Assembly (NCBI GenBank): GCA_003279005.1
Contig: QCBY01000008.1
Span: 1-46,191, forward strand
Origin: Prochlorococcus sp. AG-347-J22
GTDB lineage: Bacteria; Cyanobacteriota; Cyanobacteriia; PCC-6307; Cyanobiaceae
DNA: 46,191 nucleotides
Direction of reading: 5' to 3'
Shown here piece after piece: positions 27,023 to 36,449 of the stretch (its first letter is position 1; every line of letters starts with the position of its first letter). A program made the position numbers and the translations under genes. The notes under the pieces were generated by a model that did no database searches, had not been told where the DNA came from, and saw nothing but the letters and a program-made list of their open reading frames with translations.

Positions 27023-27157
27023 ATGTTCAAAATTTTAAACACAAAATTTATCAGATCAGCTCCAGTAGTGGCGGCAGTTTGGTTAAGCCTTACAGCTGGA
27101 ATAATTATTGAATTCAATAGATTTTTTCCTGATTTATTATTTCATCCAATGAGCTGA
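27023..27157 (+). CDS. psaJ: Photosystem I subunit IX (PsaJ), 44 aa
   Basis: A 44-residue single-helix protein that binds the periphery of photosystem I beside PsaF. The sequence starts [20 protein letters not shown] and continues through [20 protein letters not shown], the standard PsaJ pattern, with Glu and Asn in the membrane segment. It starts 30 bases after psaF, the usual cyanobacterial psaFJ order. ATG start, TGA stop at 27155-27157. Confidence 0.95.
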   Translation: MFKILNTKFIRSAPVVAAVWLSLTAGIIIEFNRFFPDLLFHPMS

Positions 27158-27164
27158 GTTTTCC

Positions 27165-27204
27165 AAAGGGTTTTCAAGACTTAATTATTTTGAAAACACC
27201 CTTT
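27165..27204. terminator. Inverted repeat between psaJ and gmk, possible shared terminator
   Basis: AAAGGGTTTTCAA (27165-27177) pairs with TTGAAAACACCCTTT (27190-27204), with a two-base bulge and a 12-base loop. One arm lies in the last gmk codons. No T run follows on either strand, so it may instead be an mRNA-stabilising structure. Confidence 0.4.
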
Positions 27205-27728
27205 ACTGTCTCATCAACATCATGATTTGTTAACACAAAATCAAATTTATCTGAGGATGCAATTTCAAAGTTAGCTCTGCTAAGTCTTTTTTTTATTGCA
27301 TCCTCTTTTTCTGTACCTCTGTTTCTTATTCTTTTTTCTAATTCTTCCTTGCTAGGAGGTAGAAGAAATATTGATAATGCCTCTGGGAACTTTTCTTTTA
27401 TTTGTTTTGCACCTTCAACTTCAATTTCAAGTAAAACAATAAATCCCATTTCAATCTTTTCATTCACAGTAGATAGGGGTGTTCCATAATAATTCCCAGC
27501 AAACTGGGCCCATTCGAGGAATTCTTTTTTATCGATCATATCTTTAAACTTTTCATCACTTATGTAGTAATAATTCTCCCCATTTTTCTCCCCCATCCTT
27601 GGGCTTCTTGTTGTTGCAGATACTGAAAGCCAAATATCTTTATCTTTATCCAAAAGTTCTTTAACAACAGTACCTTTCCCAACTCCACTAGGGCCTGTGA
27701 TAATTATCAGTTTTTTTAAATTTTTCAT
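27174..27728 (-). CDS. gmk: Guanylate kinase
   Basis: Phosphorylates GMP to GDP with ATP. 184 residues. P-loop GPSGVGKGTVV (about 12-22), GMP-binding SATTRSPRMGEKNG and YYYISDEKF, then LLEIEVEGAKQIKEKFP, where the Asp of the usual DID motif reads as Glu. The lid region has RNRGTEKEDAIKKRL. ATG start. Convergent with psaJ. Confidence 0.95.
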   Translation of the reverse strand: MKNLKKLIIITGPSGVGKGTVVKELLDKDKDIWLSVSATTRSPRMGEKNGENYYYISDEKFKDMIDKKEFLEWAQFAGNYYGTPLSTVNEKIEMGFIVLLEIEVEGAKQIKEKFPEALSIFLLPPSKEELEKRIRNRGTEKEDAIKKRLSRANFEIASSDKFDFVLTNHDVDETVKGVFKIIKS

Positions 27729-27778
27729 ATTAAAATTTTTACAGTAAAATGGAAGCCGGTGAGTAATTACTAGAAATA

Positions 27779-29503
27779 ATGCAAAAGGGAGTACCTCAGA
27801 TAATGGATATTACTTCTATTAAATCTGTTTTGCATGTTTTATCGAAAGAAGTTTTACCATCAAGGTTTGAAACCGCTCAACAACCCGAATCTAATATAAT
27901 TCAATTCTGTTTAAGAGGAATAAATAGCCAAACTTGGATAGAGGTATCTTGGGATAGTGATAATGCACGAATACTAAAAATAAAAAGGCCCGAAAAAATC
28001 GGAGCAGAAAGTACCCTCTCAAAACAATTGAGATATGGATTGAAATATATGGCTCTAGTTACCATAGAACAAGATAAATTTGAAAGAGTTATTAAATTCG
28101 GATTTGCAAAAAAGCCTGGAGATAAAATAAATAAATACTTGATTTTTGAATTAATGGGTAAACATAGTAATCTTTTTTACTTAGACAATAATCAAAAAAT
28201 AATTGCAGTTGGCAAACAAATTAAGTCTAATCAATCTAGCTTTCGTGTAGTTTCAACTGGCTCTATTTATTCGGAGCCTCCCAAAAATTTGAAAAAAGAA
28301 CCTAGTTTAAGCGAAACTTATGAATCGTGGAAAGAGTCTATTTCATCAGTTCCCGAATCACTCAAATACTGCCTTATTAATACTTATCAAGGAGTAAGTC
28401 CCATATTAACTAGGCAACTTGAGACTTTTTGTGATTTAAGCAGTTTAAAAATAATGAATACAAATATTGATTTCATAAGTGAAACTAACTTAAGAAAGAT
28501 ATACCAAAGTTGGAAAATATGGATTGATAGGTTTAATAACAACAACTTTAATTTCTCAATTTTTGAAACCTTTTTTTATTCAGTTTGGTTTTTAGAGAAT
28601 GAAATAAATAATAAAAATAATTTTGATAAAGTTGATGGATTAGAAGACTATTACAGTTTTTACTTAAAACAAAGAAAAATTGACACCTTAATAAAAAAAA
28701 TTGATGGCATAATTTTTAAACAAACAAATCTTGAGAAAAAGAATTTTAATTTACAATCCGATCTTTTAGTTAACTCCGAAAATTATCAAAAATATAAAGA
28801 AAAGGCTGACAAAATATTTATGACTCATGAAATAAAAAAACAAGATATTATCAAAGGCCAAAAGCTTTATAAGAAGTCAAAAAAGCTAAAAAGAGCACAA
28901 AATTTAATTAAAGAAAGAATTGACATACATAAAAACAAACTTGATAGATTAGAAGAGTTTAGTAATCTATTGGATAATCTGAATTCTTTAAAAAATGAAA
29001 ATCCAACAATCAGAATAAACTTACTGGAAGAAATTAAAGCTGAAATTTGTCGAGAGTTTAATGTAAAAATAAAAAATGTAAGAGAACAAAAAAGAGATCC
29101 ATCTGGATTGGAATCATCTCCAATAGAAATAAACACTCCCAAAGGCCTAAAAGTTCAAATAGGAAGAAATATGAGGCAAAATGATCTAATAAGTTTTAAG
29201 TTTTCAAAAAAAGGAGATCTTTGGTTCCATGCACAAGAATCTCCTGGGAGTCATGTTGTTTTAAAGTCTTCATCTCAAAAACCATCAGATGAGGATATTC
29301 AAATTTCAGCAGATTTAGCGGCTTTATTTAGTAAAGCAAAAATGAATATTAAAGTACCTATCAGTCTCGTGAATATAAAAGATCTCCAAAAAATCACTAA
29401 AGGAGGTCTTGGATGCGTTTCATTTAATAACGTAGAAATTCTTTGGGGTAATCCTACAAGAGGAAAAGATTACATTAAAAAAAATCTTAAAACAGTTATT
29501 TAG
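27779..29503 (+). CDS. RqcH/NFACT family protein (ribosome quality control)
   Basis: 574 residues. In other bacteria RqcH binds split 50S subunits and adds alanine tails to stalled chains. An N-terminal NFACT-N domain (with SRFETAQQPESNIIQF) is followed by a coiled middle (about 290-420) and an NFACT-R domain with KGDLWFHAQESPGSHVVLK. Starts at 27779 or, matching relatives more simply, at ATG 27803 (MDITSIKSVL), which has AGGGAG about 12 bases upstream. Older annotation calls such proteins fibronectin-binding; that is unlikely here. Confidence 0.88.
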   Translation: MQKGVPQIMDITSIKSVLHVLSKEVLPSRFETAQQPESNIIQFCLRGINSQTWIEVSWDSDNARILKIKRPEKIGAESTLSKQLRYGLKYMALVTIEQDKFERVIKFGFAKKPGDKINKYLIFELMGKHSNLFYLDNNQKIIAVGKQIKSNQSSFRVVSTGSIYSEPPKNLKKEPSLSETYESWKESISSVPESLKYCLINTYQGVSPILTRQLETFCDLSSLKIMNTNIDFISETNLRKIYQSWKIWIDRFNNNNFNFSIFETFFYSVWFLENEINNKNNFDKVDGLEDYYSFYLKQRKIDTLIKKIDGIIFKQTNLEKKNFNLQSDLLVNSENYQKYKEKADKIFMTHEIKKQDIIKGQKLYKKSKKLKRAQNLIKERIDIHKNKLDRLEEFSNLLDNLNSLKNENPTIRINLLEEIKAEICREFNVKIKNVREQKRDPSGLESSPIEINTPKGLKVQIGRNMRQNDLISFKFSKKGDLWFHAQESPGSHVVLKSSSQKPSDEDIQISADLAALFSKAKMNIKVPISLVNIKDLQKITKGGLGCVSFNNVEILWGNPTRGKDYIKKNLKTVI

Positions 29504-29531
29504 CTTATAATGAAAAAAATAATTGTCTTAA

Positions 29532-29792
29532 ATGTTAGATTTTCTTCTTGGAACACACGAATTTTTAGGTAATCATAGTTTCCCAGAATTTATTGTAGGG
29601 TACTTATTTGGAGCAGCATTAATCATTGGCGCTCCCACTGTTTTTCTTTTACTTGCTTTCGTAAGCGCTTTGATGAAAACAAATGGGAAGATGGGTGGTT
29701 ATAGAGAATATGAAACATATGGAGAGTCTTCTCTAAATGACGCTCCTCCTTTTTTATTACCTGACCCGACTAACCCAAAATTAAGTAAATAA
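29532..29792 (+). CDS. Small membrane protein of unknown function
   Basis: 86 residues, ATG start. The N-terminus contains GTHEFLGNHSFPEF, followed by one long helix (YLFGAALIIGAPTVFLLLAF). After MKTNGKMGGYREYETYG it ends in a Pro-rich tail (PPFLLPDPTNPKL). The shape recalls small thylakoid subunits, but I recognise no photosystem family. It lies between the RqcH homologue and tatC on the same strand. Confidence 0.65.
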   Translation: MLDFLLGTHEFLGNHSFPEFIVGYLFGAALIIGAPTVFLLLAFVSALMKTNGKMGGYREYETYGESSLNDAPPFLLPDPTNPKLSK

Positions 29793-29875
29793 TTATTTGA
29801 CACTAATAATTTAAAAATTACGCTTTTAAAAGATAATTTAAATTTATTCTTTACCATTTTAAAAAATATTCAAGG

Positions 29876-30634
29876 ATGAAGAGTCTAGAAGAAAGTAAAA
29901 CTAATATATCCGAATCGATGAGCTTTACTGATCATTTAGAGGAGCTTAGGCAAAGAATACTAAATTCTATTTATTCGATATTAATTTCGATTTTTTTCAG
30001 TTTTTTGATAATTAAACCTTTGATTTCTTTTTTAGAAATTCCTGCCAGTGATATACATTTATTACAACTTGCCCCAGGAGAATTTTTATTTGTTGCCATC
30101 AAAATAGCAGGTTATAGCGGGATAATCGTTTCAATTCCATATATTTTCTATCAAGTAATATTATTTATTTCTCCAGGATTAACCAAAAAAGAAAAAAGCT
30201 TAATTTTACCAGCTGTTTTTGGATCAGGCTTACTATTTTTTCTTGGTTTGCTTTTTTCTTGGTGGATATTAGTTCCTGCAGCAATAAATTTTTTTATAAA
30301 TTTTGGAGCTGATATAGTCGAGCCCACATGGTCAATAGAAAGATATTTTGATTTTGTTTTATTATTAATGTCAAGTACTGCAGTAGCGTTCCAATTACCG
30401 GTTTTGCAATTTATTCTTGGTTCCCTTGGAATTATCACTACAGCAAAAATGATCTCAAATTGGAAAATAGTTGTAATTTCCTCTGCAATATTATCCGCAG
30501 TAATTACACCTTCAACAGATCCTTTAACTATGTCATTACTTTCAATTTCGATAATTTTTTTATTTTTTGTGGGAACTGGGTTAACTTACTTATCAGAAAA
30601 CCTTAAATCAAAAACTCTTTCATCTTCTCATTAA
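29876..30634 (+). CDS. tatC: Twin-arginine translocase subunit TatC
   Basis: Receptor of the Tat pathway, which moves folded proteins across membranes. 252 residues, six helices. Hallmarks: SMSFTDHLEELRQRI near the N-terminus, the FLFVAIKIAGYSGI region, PGLTKKEKSLILPA, and a final DPLTMSLLSISII helix. ATG start, directly after AAGG. The Rieske gene just downstream encodes a Tat substrate type (RRQF motif), a sensible functional pairing. Its 3' end overlaps the opposite-strand DUF3067 gene by 32 bases. Confidence 0.95.
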   Translation: MKSLEESKTNISESMSFTDHLEELRQRILNSIYSILISIFFSFLIIKPLISFLEIPASDIHLLQLAPGEFLFVAIKIAGYSGIIVSIPYIFYQVILFISPGLTKKEKSLILPAVFGSGLLFFLGLLFSWWILVPAAINFFINFGADIVEPTWSIERYFDFVLLLMSSTAVAFQLPVLQFILGSLGIITTAKMISNWKIVVISSAILSAVITPSTDPLTMSLLSISIIFLFFVGTGLTYLSENLKSKTLSSSH

Positions 30635-30920
30635 TATTAAGTTGAAGGCTTACAGCCCTGCCTAATTTTGGTCTTGAATTTACTTTTTTAAGCCATTCCC
30701 TTACCTCATCTGAATAGCCACATCTATTTAATATTTCAATTTTATCTGCAATTGATTTTTTGTATTCCATTTCATTTAATGGGAAAGATTCTTGTCCATA
30801 AAAACCCCACATCATTTGAAAATATAAATATTTACCTCTCTTGAAAAGTCTAAAGTCGTATTTTTTGCCCCATCTATGAATCAAGTAATGGATAATCTCA
30901 TCTACTACCAAAGGTTTCAT
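30603..30920 (-). CDS. DUF3067 family protein
   Basis: 105 residues, ATG start, soluble. LIHRWGKKYDFRLFKRGKYLYFQMMWGF and QESFPLNEMEY are typical of the DUF3067 family, found in cyanobacteria and plastid-bearing organisms. Its function is not established; phylogenetic spread hints at a thylakoid role. It diverges from petC over 123 bases and ends inside the tatC coding region on the other strand. Confidence 0.8.
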   Translation of the reverse strand: MKPLVVDEIIHYLIHRWGKKYDFRLFKRGKYLYFQMMWGFYGQESFPLNEMEYKKSIADKIEILNRCGYSDEVREWLKKVNSRPKLGRAVSLQLNINEKMKEFLI

Positions 30921-31043
30921 AATTTAATAACAAACAATCTTATCAAAGCCAATACTTTAAATTATTAAAAGTCCTATCTATTTGCAACAGAAACCGTGCA
31001 ATTTGATTCATAATGACTATTAAATAACAGTCTCAAGTATCGA

Positions 31044-31580
31044 ATGACTCAATTAAGTTCCAATGACGTTCCGTCCATGGGCCGAAGGCAATTTATGAAT
31101 CTTCTTACATTTGGTACAGCAACTGGCGTCGCATTAGGAGCACTATATCCCGTAGCTAATTATTTTATGCCTCTAAGGGCTGGTGGTGGCGGTGGTGGAA
31201 CCTCTGCTAAAGATGAATTAGGTAATCCTGTAACAAAGACTGGTTGGCTAGCGAGTCATCAACCTGGAGATAGGAGTTTAGTTCAGGGTCTTAAAGGAGA
31301 TCCAACTTACTTAATTGTAAATAATGAAGGCGAGATAGGAGAATTTGGACTTAATGCTATTTGCACCCATTTAGGATGCGTTGTTCCCTGGGATAGCGGT
31401 GCTAATAAATTTATATGTCCTTGTCATGGAAGCCAATATGATACAAATGGGAAAGTAGTGAGAGGACCTGCCCCTCTATCTTTGGCTTTAGCCCATGTTG
31501 ATGTGGATGAAGATGCTGTACTTGTTAAACAATGGTCAGAAACAGATTTTAGAACTAATGAGAATCCATGGTGGGCCTAA
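31044..31580 (+). CDS. petC: Cytochrome b6f Rieske iron-sulfur protein
   Basis: Transfers electrons from plastoquinol to cytochrome f at the thylakoid lumen. 178 residues. N-terminal MGRRQFMNL is a Tat-type signal-anchor, followed by one helix and a Gly-rich hinge ([11 protein letters not shown]). The 2Fe-2S ligands lie in CTHLGC (Cys107, His109, with Cys112) and CPCHGS (Cys125, His128, with Cys127 bridging). ATG start. petA follows after four bases, the usual petCA operon. Confidence 0.97.
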   Translation: MTQLSSNDVPSMGRRQFMNLLTFGTATGVALGALYPVANYFMPLRAGGGGGGTSAKDELGNPVTKTGWLASHQPGDRSLVQGLKGDPTYLIVNNEGEIGEFGLNAICTHLGCVVPWDSGANKFICPCHGSQYDTNGKVVRGPAPLSLALAHVDVDEDAVLVKQWSETDFRTNENPWWA

Positions 31581-31584
31581 GAAA

Positions 31585-32538
31585 ATGATTAATTTTAAAA
31601 ACCAAATAATGAAAAAAACTACTTTCTTTCTCTTCATCCTGCTTTTTATTTCCTGCATTGTAATTTTTCCAAAATCCTCTTTTGCTTATCCTTTTTGGGC
31701 TCAACAAAATTACGAATCTCCCAGAGAAGCTACTGGAAAAATAGTCTGCGCAAATTGCCACTTAGCACAAATGCCAACTATTGCAGAGGTCCCTCAGGCT
31801 GTTGGGGCTGATAGTGTTTTCAAGGCTGTGGTTAAAATACCTTATAAAAATGATTTAAAAGAAATAGGTGCTGACGGTTCGGAAGTCCCTTTACAAGTAG
31901 GGGCAGTTGTTATGCTTCCAGATGGCTTTAAATTAGCTCCTCAGGAAAGATGGACTGATGAAATAAAAGAAGAAACTGAAGGTGTATATTTCACTAACTA
32001 CAGCGAAGAAAACGATAACATAATTATTGTTGGACCATTACCTGGTGACACTAATAAAGAAATTGTTTTTCCAGTTCTTTCCCCTAATCCAGCTACTAAT
32101 AAAGAATATCACTACGGTAAATACTCACTGCACATAGGAGGGAATAGAGGGAGAGGGCAAGTTTATCCTAATGGTGATAAAAGCAACAATGTAATATTTA
32201 CTTCTTCTTCTGCAGGCACTATAGACTCAATAGAAACTATTGAAGATGGAAGTTATCAAATTAATATTAAAAATGACAATGGAGAAATAATAAAGGAGCC
32301 TGTCCCATTGGGCCCTGAACTAATTGTAAAAGAACAAGACCAAATAAATGCTGGAGATCCTCTTACCAATGACCCTAATGTAGGCGGTTTCGGACAACTA
32401 GATGCAGAAGTAGTACTACAAAGCCCTTATAGAATAATAGGTTTAATTGCGTTTTTTATTGGCGTAGGCTTAACTCAAATACTTTTAGTACTTAAGAAGA
32501 AACAAGTTGAAAAGGTACAAGCTGCTGAGGGTATTTAA
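31585..32538 (+). CDS. petA: Cytochrome f
   Basis: Heme c subunit of the cytochrome b6f complex that reduces plastocyanin or cytochrome c6. About 317 residues, with a signal peptide to FAYPFWAQQ, so the mature protein starts at Tyr35, whose amine is a heme ligand. Heme motif CANCH lies at 55-59. A large beta lumenal domain is followed by one C-terminal helix ([20 protein letters not shown]). Starts at 31585 or 31609; a longer open frame upstream overlaps petC and is rejected. Four bases follow the petC stop. Confidence 0.96.
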   Translation: MINFKNQIMKKTTFFLFILLFISCIVIFPKSSFAYPFWAQQNYESPREATGKIVCANCHLAQMPTIAEVPQAVGADSVFKAVVKIPYKNDLKEIGADGSEVPLQVGAVVMLPDGFKLAPQERWTDEIKEETEGVYFTNYSEENDNIIIVGPLPGDTNKEIVFPVLSPNPATNKEYHYGKYSLHIGGNRGRGQVYPNGDKSNNVIFTSSSAGTIDSIETIEDGSYQINIKNDNGEIIKEPVPLGPELIVKEQDQINAGDPLTNDPNVGGFGQLDAEVVLQSPYRIIGLIAFFIGVGLTQILLVLKKKQVEKVQAAEGI

Positions 32539-32549
32539 TTAGCCTTTAA

Positions 32550-33443
32550 ATGCTCACATATCAAGCTTTTATTCAATCTCCTGGAGACACATTCTTAAAT
32601 TTAGGTTTTCTTACTATTAGATGGTATGGCCTACTAATTTCCTTTTCAGTATTAATAGGTATTTTTATTTCTAAGAAGCTTGCAAAATTGAGAAATATTA
32701 ATCCTCAATATATAAGCGATATTTTACCTTCTTTAATAATTTCTTCAGTCATTGGAGCAAGAGCTTACTATGTGATTTTTGAATGGAGGCAATATAGTGG
32801 TGATAAATTTTTTACTTCTTTTGACCTATTTAATAATTCAATTCAAATACCCTCTTTTCTTGCGATTTGGGAAGGAGGCATAGCAATTCATGGAGGATTA
32901 ATTGGAGGATTCTTATCTATTTTATTTTTTTGTAAGTCTAAAAACATACATACAAAGACCTTTGTAGATGTATTAATTCCATCAGTTATACTTGGACAAT
33001 CAATTGGAAGATGGGGGAATTTTTTTAATAATGAAGCTTTTGGCTTACCAACAGATTTACCTTGGAAATTATTTATTCCTATAGAGAATAGACCATTTGA
33101 ATTTATAAATTTCCAGTTTTTTCATCCAACATTTTTTTATGAATCATTATGGAATTTTTTTATTTTTATATTATTAATTACTATTTTTTATAAACAGAAC
33201 AAAAATAACTCAGTAAGGCCAGGATTTATTAGTTGTCTTTATTTAATTGGCTATAGTTTTGGAAGATTCTGGATTGAAGGTTTAAGAATTGATCCTTTAT
33301 GTATTGGAGGCCTTCCCCCATTCTGTGATGGAGGCTTAAGAATGGCTCAATTTATTAGCATTTTTTTGTTTTCTTCTGGATTAATTGGAATATTTTTTTT
33401 AAAATTAAGATCATATAAAAGGAAAACAACGTCGAATGGATAG
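32550..33443 (+). CDS. lgt: Phosphatidylglycerol-prolipoprotein diacylglyceryl transferase
   Basis: First step of lipoprotein maturation: puts diacylglyceryl on the lipobox cysteine, at the inner membrane. 297 residues with about seven helices. Family motifs: TIRWYGLLI near the start, [14 protein letters not shown] with the conserved His, and the Lgt signature [28 protein letters not shown] lies near the end. ATG start, 11 bases after petA, and an eight-base overlap with cobM. Confidence 0.95.
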   Translation: MLTYQAFIQSPGDTFLNLGFLTIRWYGLLISFSVLIGIFISKKLAKLRNINPQYISDILPSLIISSVIGARAYYVIFEWRQYSGDKFFTSFDLFNNSIQIPSFLAIWEGGIAIHGGLIGGFLSILFFCKSKNIHTKTFVDVLIPSVILGQSIGRWGNFFNNEAFGLPTDLPWKLFIPIENRPFEFINFQFFHPTFFYESLWNFFIFILLITIFYKQNKNNSVRPGFISCLYLIGYSFGRFWIEGLRIDPLCIGGLPPFCDGGLRMAQFISIFLFSSGLIGIFFLKLRSYKRKTTSNG

Positions 33444-34191
33444 AAAGATATCATTTATTGGAGTTGGTCCTGGTGATCCTGATTTATTAACAATTAAAGC
33501 ATTAAAAAAAATAGAATCTGCTGACGTTATATTTTGGGCTGATTCTTTGATTCCTGAAAAAATCATAAATTTGTCATCTTTAAGTTCTGAAAAAATAAAA
33601 ACAAGCGGTCTTACTCTTGAGAGAATTACTTCAATAATGATAGAGAGATTCAATGAAGGTAAAATTGTTATTAGATTACATGATGGGGATCCGTGCCTTT
33701 ATGGTGCAGTTAAAGAACAAATAGAAATATTAAATCAAGACAATATTGAAACTGAAGTTATTCCGGGAGTTAGTGCTTTTCAGGTCGCAGCTGCATATCA
33801 TCAGGCCGAGCTTACAATTCCAGAAATTACTCAGACTATAATTCTTTCCAGAGCGGAAGGTAGAACTGGCATGCCTGAAAAGGAGTCTCTTCAAGATCTT
33901 GCAAGACACAAATCCTCTTTATGTCTTTATTTAAGTGCAAGGCACATAAAAAGTTCACAAAAAACTTTACTGGAATTTTACCCTCCAGAAACTAAAGTAA
34001 TTGTAGGTTATAGAGTATCTTGGGATGATGGTTGGACAGAGATAATTGAATTGAAAGATATGGAAAAATTTACTATTGAAAAGGAACTTATTAGGACTAC
34101 TATCTATATTGTTAGTCCCGCTATAAATTGCACAACAAATAGATCTAATCTTTATAGTCCATCTTACAAACATTTATTTAGAAATAAATAA
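33436..34191 (+). CDS. cobM: Precorrin-4/cobalt-precorrin-4 C11-methyltransferase
   Basis: SAM-dependent methylation in corrin-ring synthesis, for the pseudocobalamin made by this group. 251 residues. SUMT-like fold with [16 protein letters not shown] at the start, a SAM loop [12 protein letters not shown], and [13 protein letters not shown] in the middle. Overlaps lgt by eight bases and is followed after about 40 bases by the HTH gene. ATG start. Confidence 0.94.
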   Translation: MDRKISFIGVGPGDPDLLTIKALKKIESADVIFWADSLIPEKIINLSSLSSEKIKTSGLTLERITSIMIERFNEGKIVIRLHDGDPCLYGAVKEQIEILNQDNIETEVIPGVSAFQVAAAYHQAELTIPEITQTIILSRAEGRTGMPEKESLQDLARHKSSLCLYLSARHIKSSQKTLLEFYPPETKVIVGYRVSWDDGWTEIIELKDMEKFTIEKELIRTTIYIVSPAINCTTNRSNLYSPSYKHLFRNK

Positions 34192-34231
34192 TCTAATAAA
34201 GTTGATAGATATAAAAAACTTACTATAATTG

Positions 34232-34738
34232 GTGAAAACTATTACTTTGGAAGAATTAAAATCTAATAAGTCTGAAAATATTTCTAACAATAGTTCCTCT
34301 TTAAAAAGTGTTGGCAATTTTATTAAAGAAGCAAGAATAAGCAGAAATCAATCTATTGAAGAATTAGCCTCTAGTTTAAAAATTGGGGCTCATCAATTAC
34401 AAGCTTTAGAAGACGGTAATGAAGATATTTTACCTGAAAAAGTTTTTATAAAGGCAATGGTTCGTAGGATATCTGAAAAACTTAAAATTGATACGAAATT
34501 CATAATGAGCGAATTCAAAACCGAAAGAAAAGAAGTAAAAATTGAAGATATTGTTCAAGAAGTCTCAGTTAAATCTCAAAAGAAAAAAAAAGTTAAGGAT
34601 AAAAATTCTCTTAGAGTTTTTATATTAATTTTAATTTCAGGAATATTAGGCCTCTTAGCCTCATCTCTAATTTTTAATATTTTTTCAGACTCTTTTGAAG
34701 AGAAAACGCCAAAGAAAGATTTTATAAATAAAAATTAA
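34232..34738 (+). CDS. RodZ-like HTH membrane protein
   Basis: About 168 residues. A cytoplasmic helix-turn-helix of the RodZ/HTH_25 kind (VGNFIKEARISRNQSIEELA through LQALEDGNEDILPEKVFIKAM) is followed by a basic linker and one membrane helix (VFILILISGILGLLASSLIF). A short outside tail completes it. RodZ links MreB filaments to the wall in rods; this minimal form may differ. Possible starts are TTG 34229 and GTG 34232; I prefer GTG. The stop overlaps the ppx/gppA stop by four bases. Confidence 0.78.
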   Translation: MKTITLEELKSNKSENISNNSSSLKSVGNFIKEARISRNQSIEELASSLKIGAHQLQALEDGNEDILPEKVFIKAMVRRISEKLKIDTKFIMSEFKTERKEVKIEDIVQEVSVKSQKKKKVKDKNSLRVFILILISGILGLLASSLIFNIFSDSFEEKTPKKDFINKN

Positions 34739-36330
34739 ACAATATCTAACTCGAGATTTTTTAATTCTTTTAACACATTACGACATGATTCTAAGCTCCA
34801 TTTCTCAAGAAGAAGTTCTTGTGTTGAATCAATAGGAATTAGTTCAATTGAGAGTATATTTTCAAGTAATTTAATTTTTATTGAGGATATTACATTCTCA
34901 GGTCTTTGATCAAGAGAGGCAGCTAATCTTAAAATTAGAGACATTTCCAGTACTAATATTTTATCCTCTTTTGACATTAAACTTTGCCAAGACTCATGTC
35001 TTTTTTTAGGTAAGGTCTTTCTATGATATCTAGCTACTGATGCAATAATATTTGTTTCAGATTGAGAATAACCCAATAATTCGCAATGTTTAATTAAATA
35101 CCAAGAATGCTTATGGTATGAACCTATATTTACATATTTACCGCAACTATAGAGTTGGCAAGAGGCCCAAAGAAGATCTTTTGCTTTTGAATCAACATTA
35201 CTATGAAAGATATTTTTAGTTTGATCATAAATTTGAAATGCGATATTAGTAACTTTCTCAGATCTTGCTTCATCAACACCAAACTTTTTAGCCTGATGAA
35301 CTATAGTCGTTTTCCTAACATTACTTTGAATATTAAATTCATTGTTTATTATTCCATGGCGAAGCATCCAATCAACTACTAATCCTTCCCTTAAAGCCCT
35401 TTCACTTATTATTAATTCATTAAAATCCAACATTTCCATTGAGGCATTAAGAATTAATGCGCCTGGGATTATTATTTCTGCTCTTCTTTCACTTAATGAC
35501 GGTATTTTCTTTATTTCAGAGCTTGGCATTTTGATTAATTTTTCTAAGACGATCTCTAAACTCTCTTTTTTAAATTTATAACCATGCATTTTTTGTTTTG
35601 GTTGCCCTAGATCAGATAAAATTAAATTCCCCAGAGAAATTGCTGTACCACTTGTAGCAATCATCGAAACCTTTTTTTCTTTTTGCAATCTCCTTTTTAT
35701 TTTTCCAACAGATGGTTCTAAAGAACCTTGAATAAAAGTTCTCAAAAACTTAGATCTTTCCATATTAATAGGTTCCTCATTAAGAAAATCATTTTTGAGC
35801 CTTACTGCTCCAATCCTTGTACTTGTAAGAGCTAAAGCATCTTTTTTATCTGCAAGTATTAATTCTGTTGAGCCTCCTCCAATATCAACAATTATGTAAG
35901 ACTCATCATCCAAGGCCATTCCAGACAAAACTCCAAGATAAATTAATCGAGCTTCTTCAAATCCGCTTATAAGTTCTATTTGAATACCTATCTCACTAGA
36001 CACTCTATTTAAAAATTCTCGTCCATTTGGAGCCTCCCTGACAGCACTTGTTGCTGCAGTTACTATTTGATTAACTCCGTTACTTTTACAATATTCATTA
36101 AATCGCTTTAGGGTATCCAAAACCCTTTGCATTGACTCTTCAGTTAGGTTTCCCTCTTCATCTTTTTCCCCTAAACGAGTTGTAGATTTATCAGTAAATT
36201 TTATTGAAAAAGATTTAAGATCAAAATTTATCTCTGCAATCAAAAGGTGAGTAGAATTTGTTCCAATATCAATGGATGCTACAAAAATATCTTTTTCTCT
36301 CAGATTAATTAATTCTTTTTTCTTTATCAT
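34735..36330 (-). CDS. ppx: Ppx/GppA family exopolyphosphatase
   Basis: Hydrolyses polyphosphate, or pppGpp in GppA relatives. 531 residues. ASKHA motifs: VASIDIGTNSTHLLIAEI at the N-terminus, VTAATSAVREAPNG, the phosphate loop IVDIGGGSTELI, and an HD-like C-terminal domain with YHRKTLPKKRHESW. ATG start. Polyphosphate use would matter in a phosphorus-poor ocean. The distinction between Ppx and GppA cannot be made from sequence alone. Confidence 0.9.
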   Translation of the reverse strand: MIKKKELINLREKDIFVASIDIGTNSTHLLIAEINFDLKSFSIKFTDKSTTRLGEKDEEGNLTEESMQRVLDTLKRFNEYCKSNGVNQIVTAATSAVREAPNGREFLNRVSSEIGIQIELISGFEEARLIYLGVLSGMALDDESYIIVDIGGGSTELILADKKDALALTSTRIGAVRLKNDFLNEEPINMERSKFLRTFIQGSLEPSVGKIKRRLQKEKKVSMIATSGTAISLGNLILSDLGQPKQKMHGYKFKKESLEIVLEKLIKMPSSEIKKIPSLSERRAEIIIPGALILNASMEMLDFNELIISERALREGLVVDWMLRHGIINNEFNIQSNVRKTTIVHQAKKFGVDEARSEKVTNIAFQIYDQTKNIFHSNVDSKAKDLLWASCQLYSCGKYVNIGSYHKHSWYLIKHCELLGYSQSETNIIASVARYHRKTLPKKRHESWQSLMSKEDKILVLEMSLILRLAASLDQRPENVISSIKIKLLENILSIELIPIDSTQELLLEKWSLESCRNVLKELKNLELDIV

Positions 36331-36449
36331 TTTTATTCTCTAAAAAAGAGATTCTTAATACCGTAATTAATATACTTAAGATTGATTATTAAATTACAGA
36401 ATTGACTAAATACTAGTTAGATTATTTAAAGTTATGAAATATAGATCTT

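Noticed and set aside
30921..31043. A 22-codon minus-strand ORF between petC and DUF3067.
   Set aside because: No coupling or binding site, length expected by chance.
31495..31584. An extended N-terminus for petA.
   Set aside because: It overlaps petC and adds non-signal residues; the later ATGs give a normal signal peptide.
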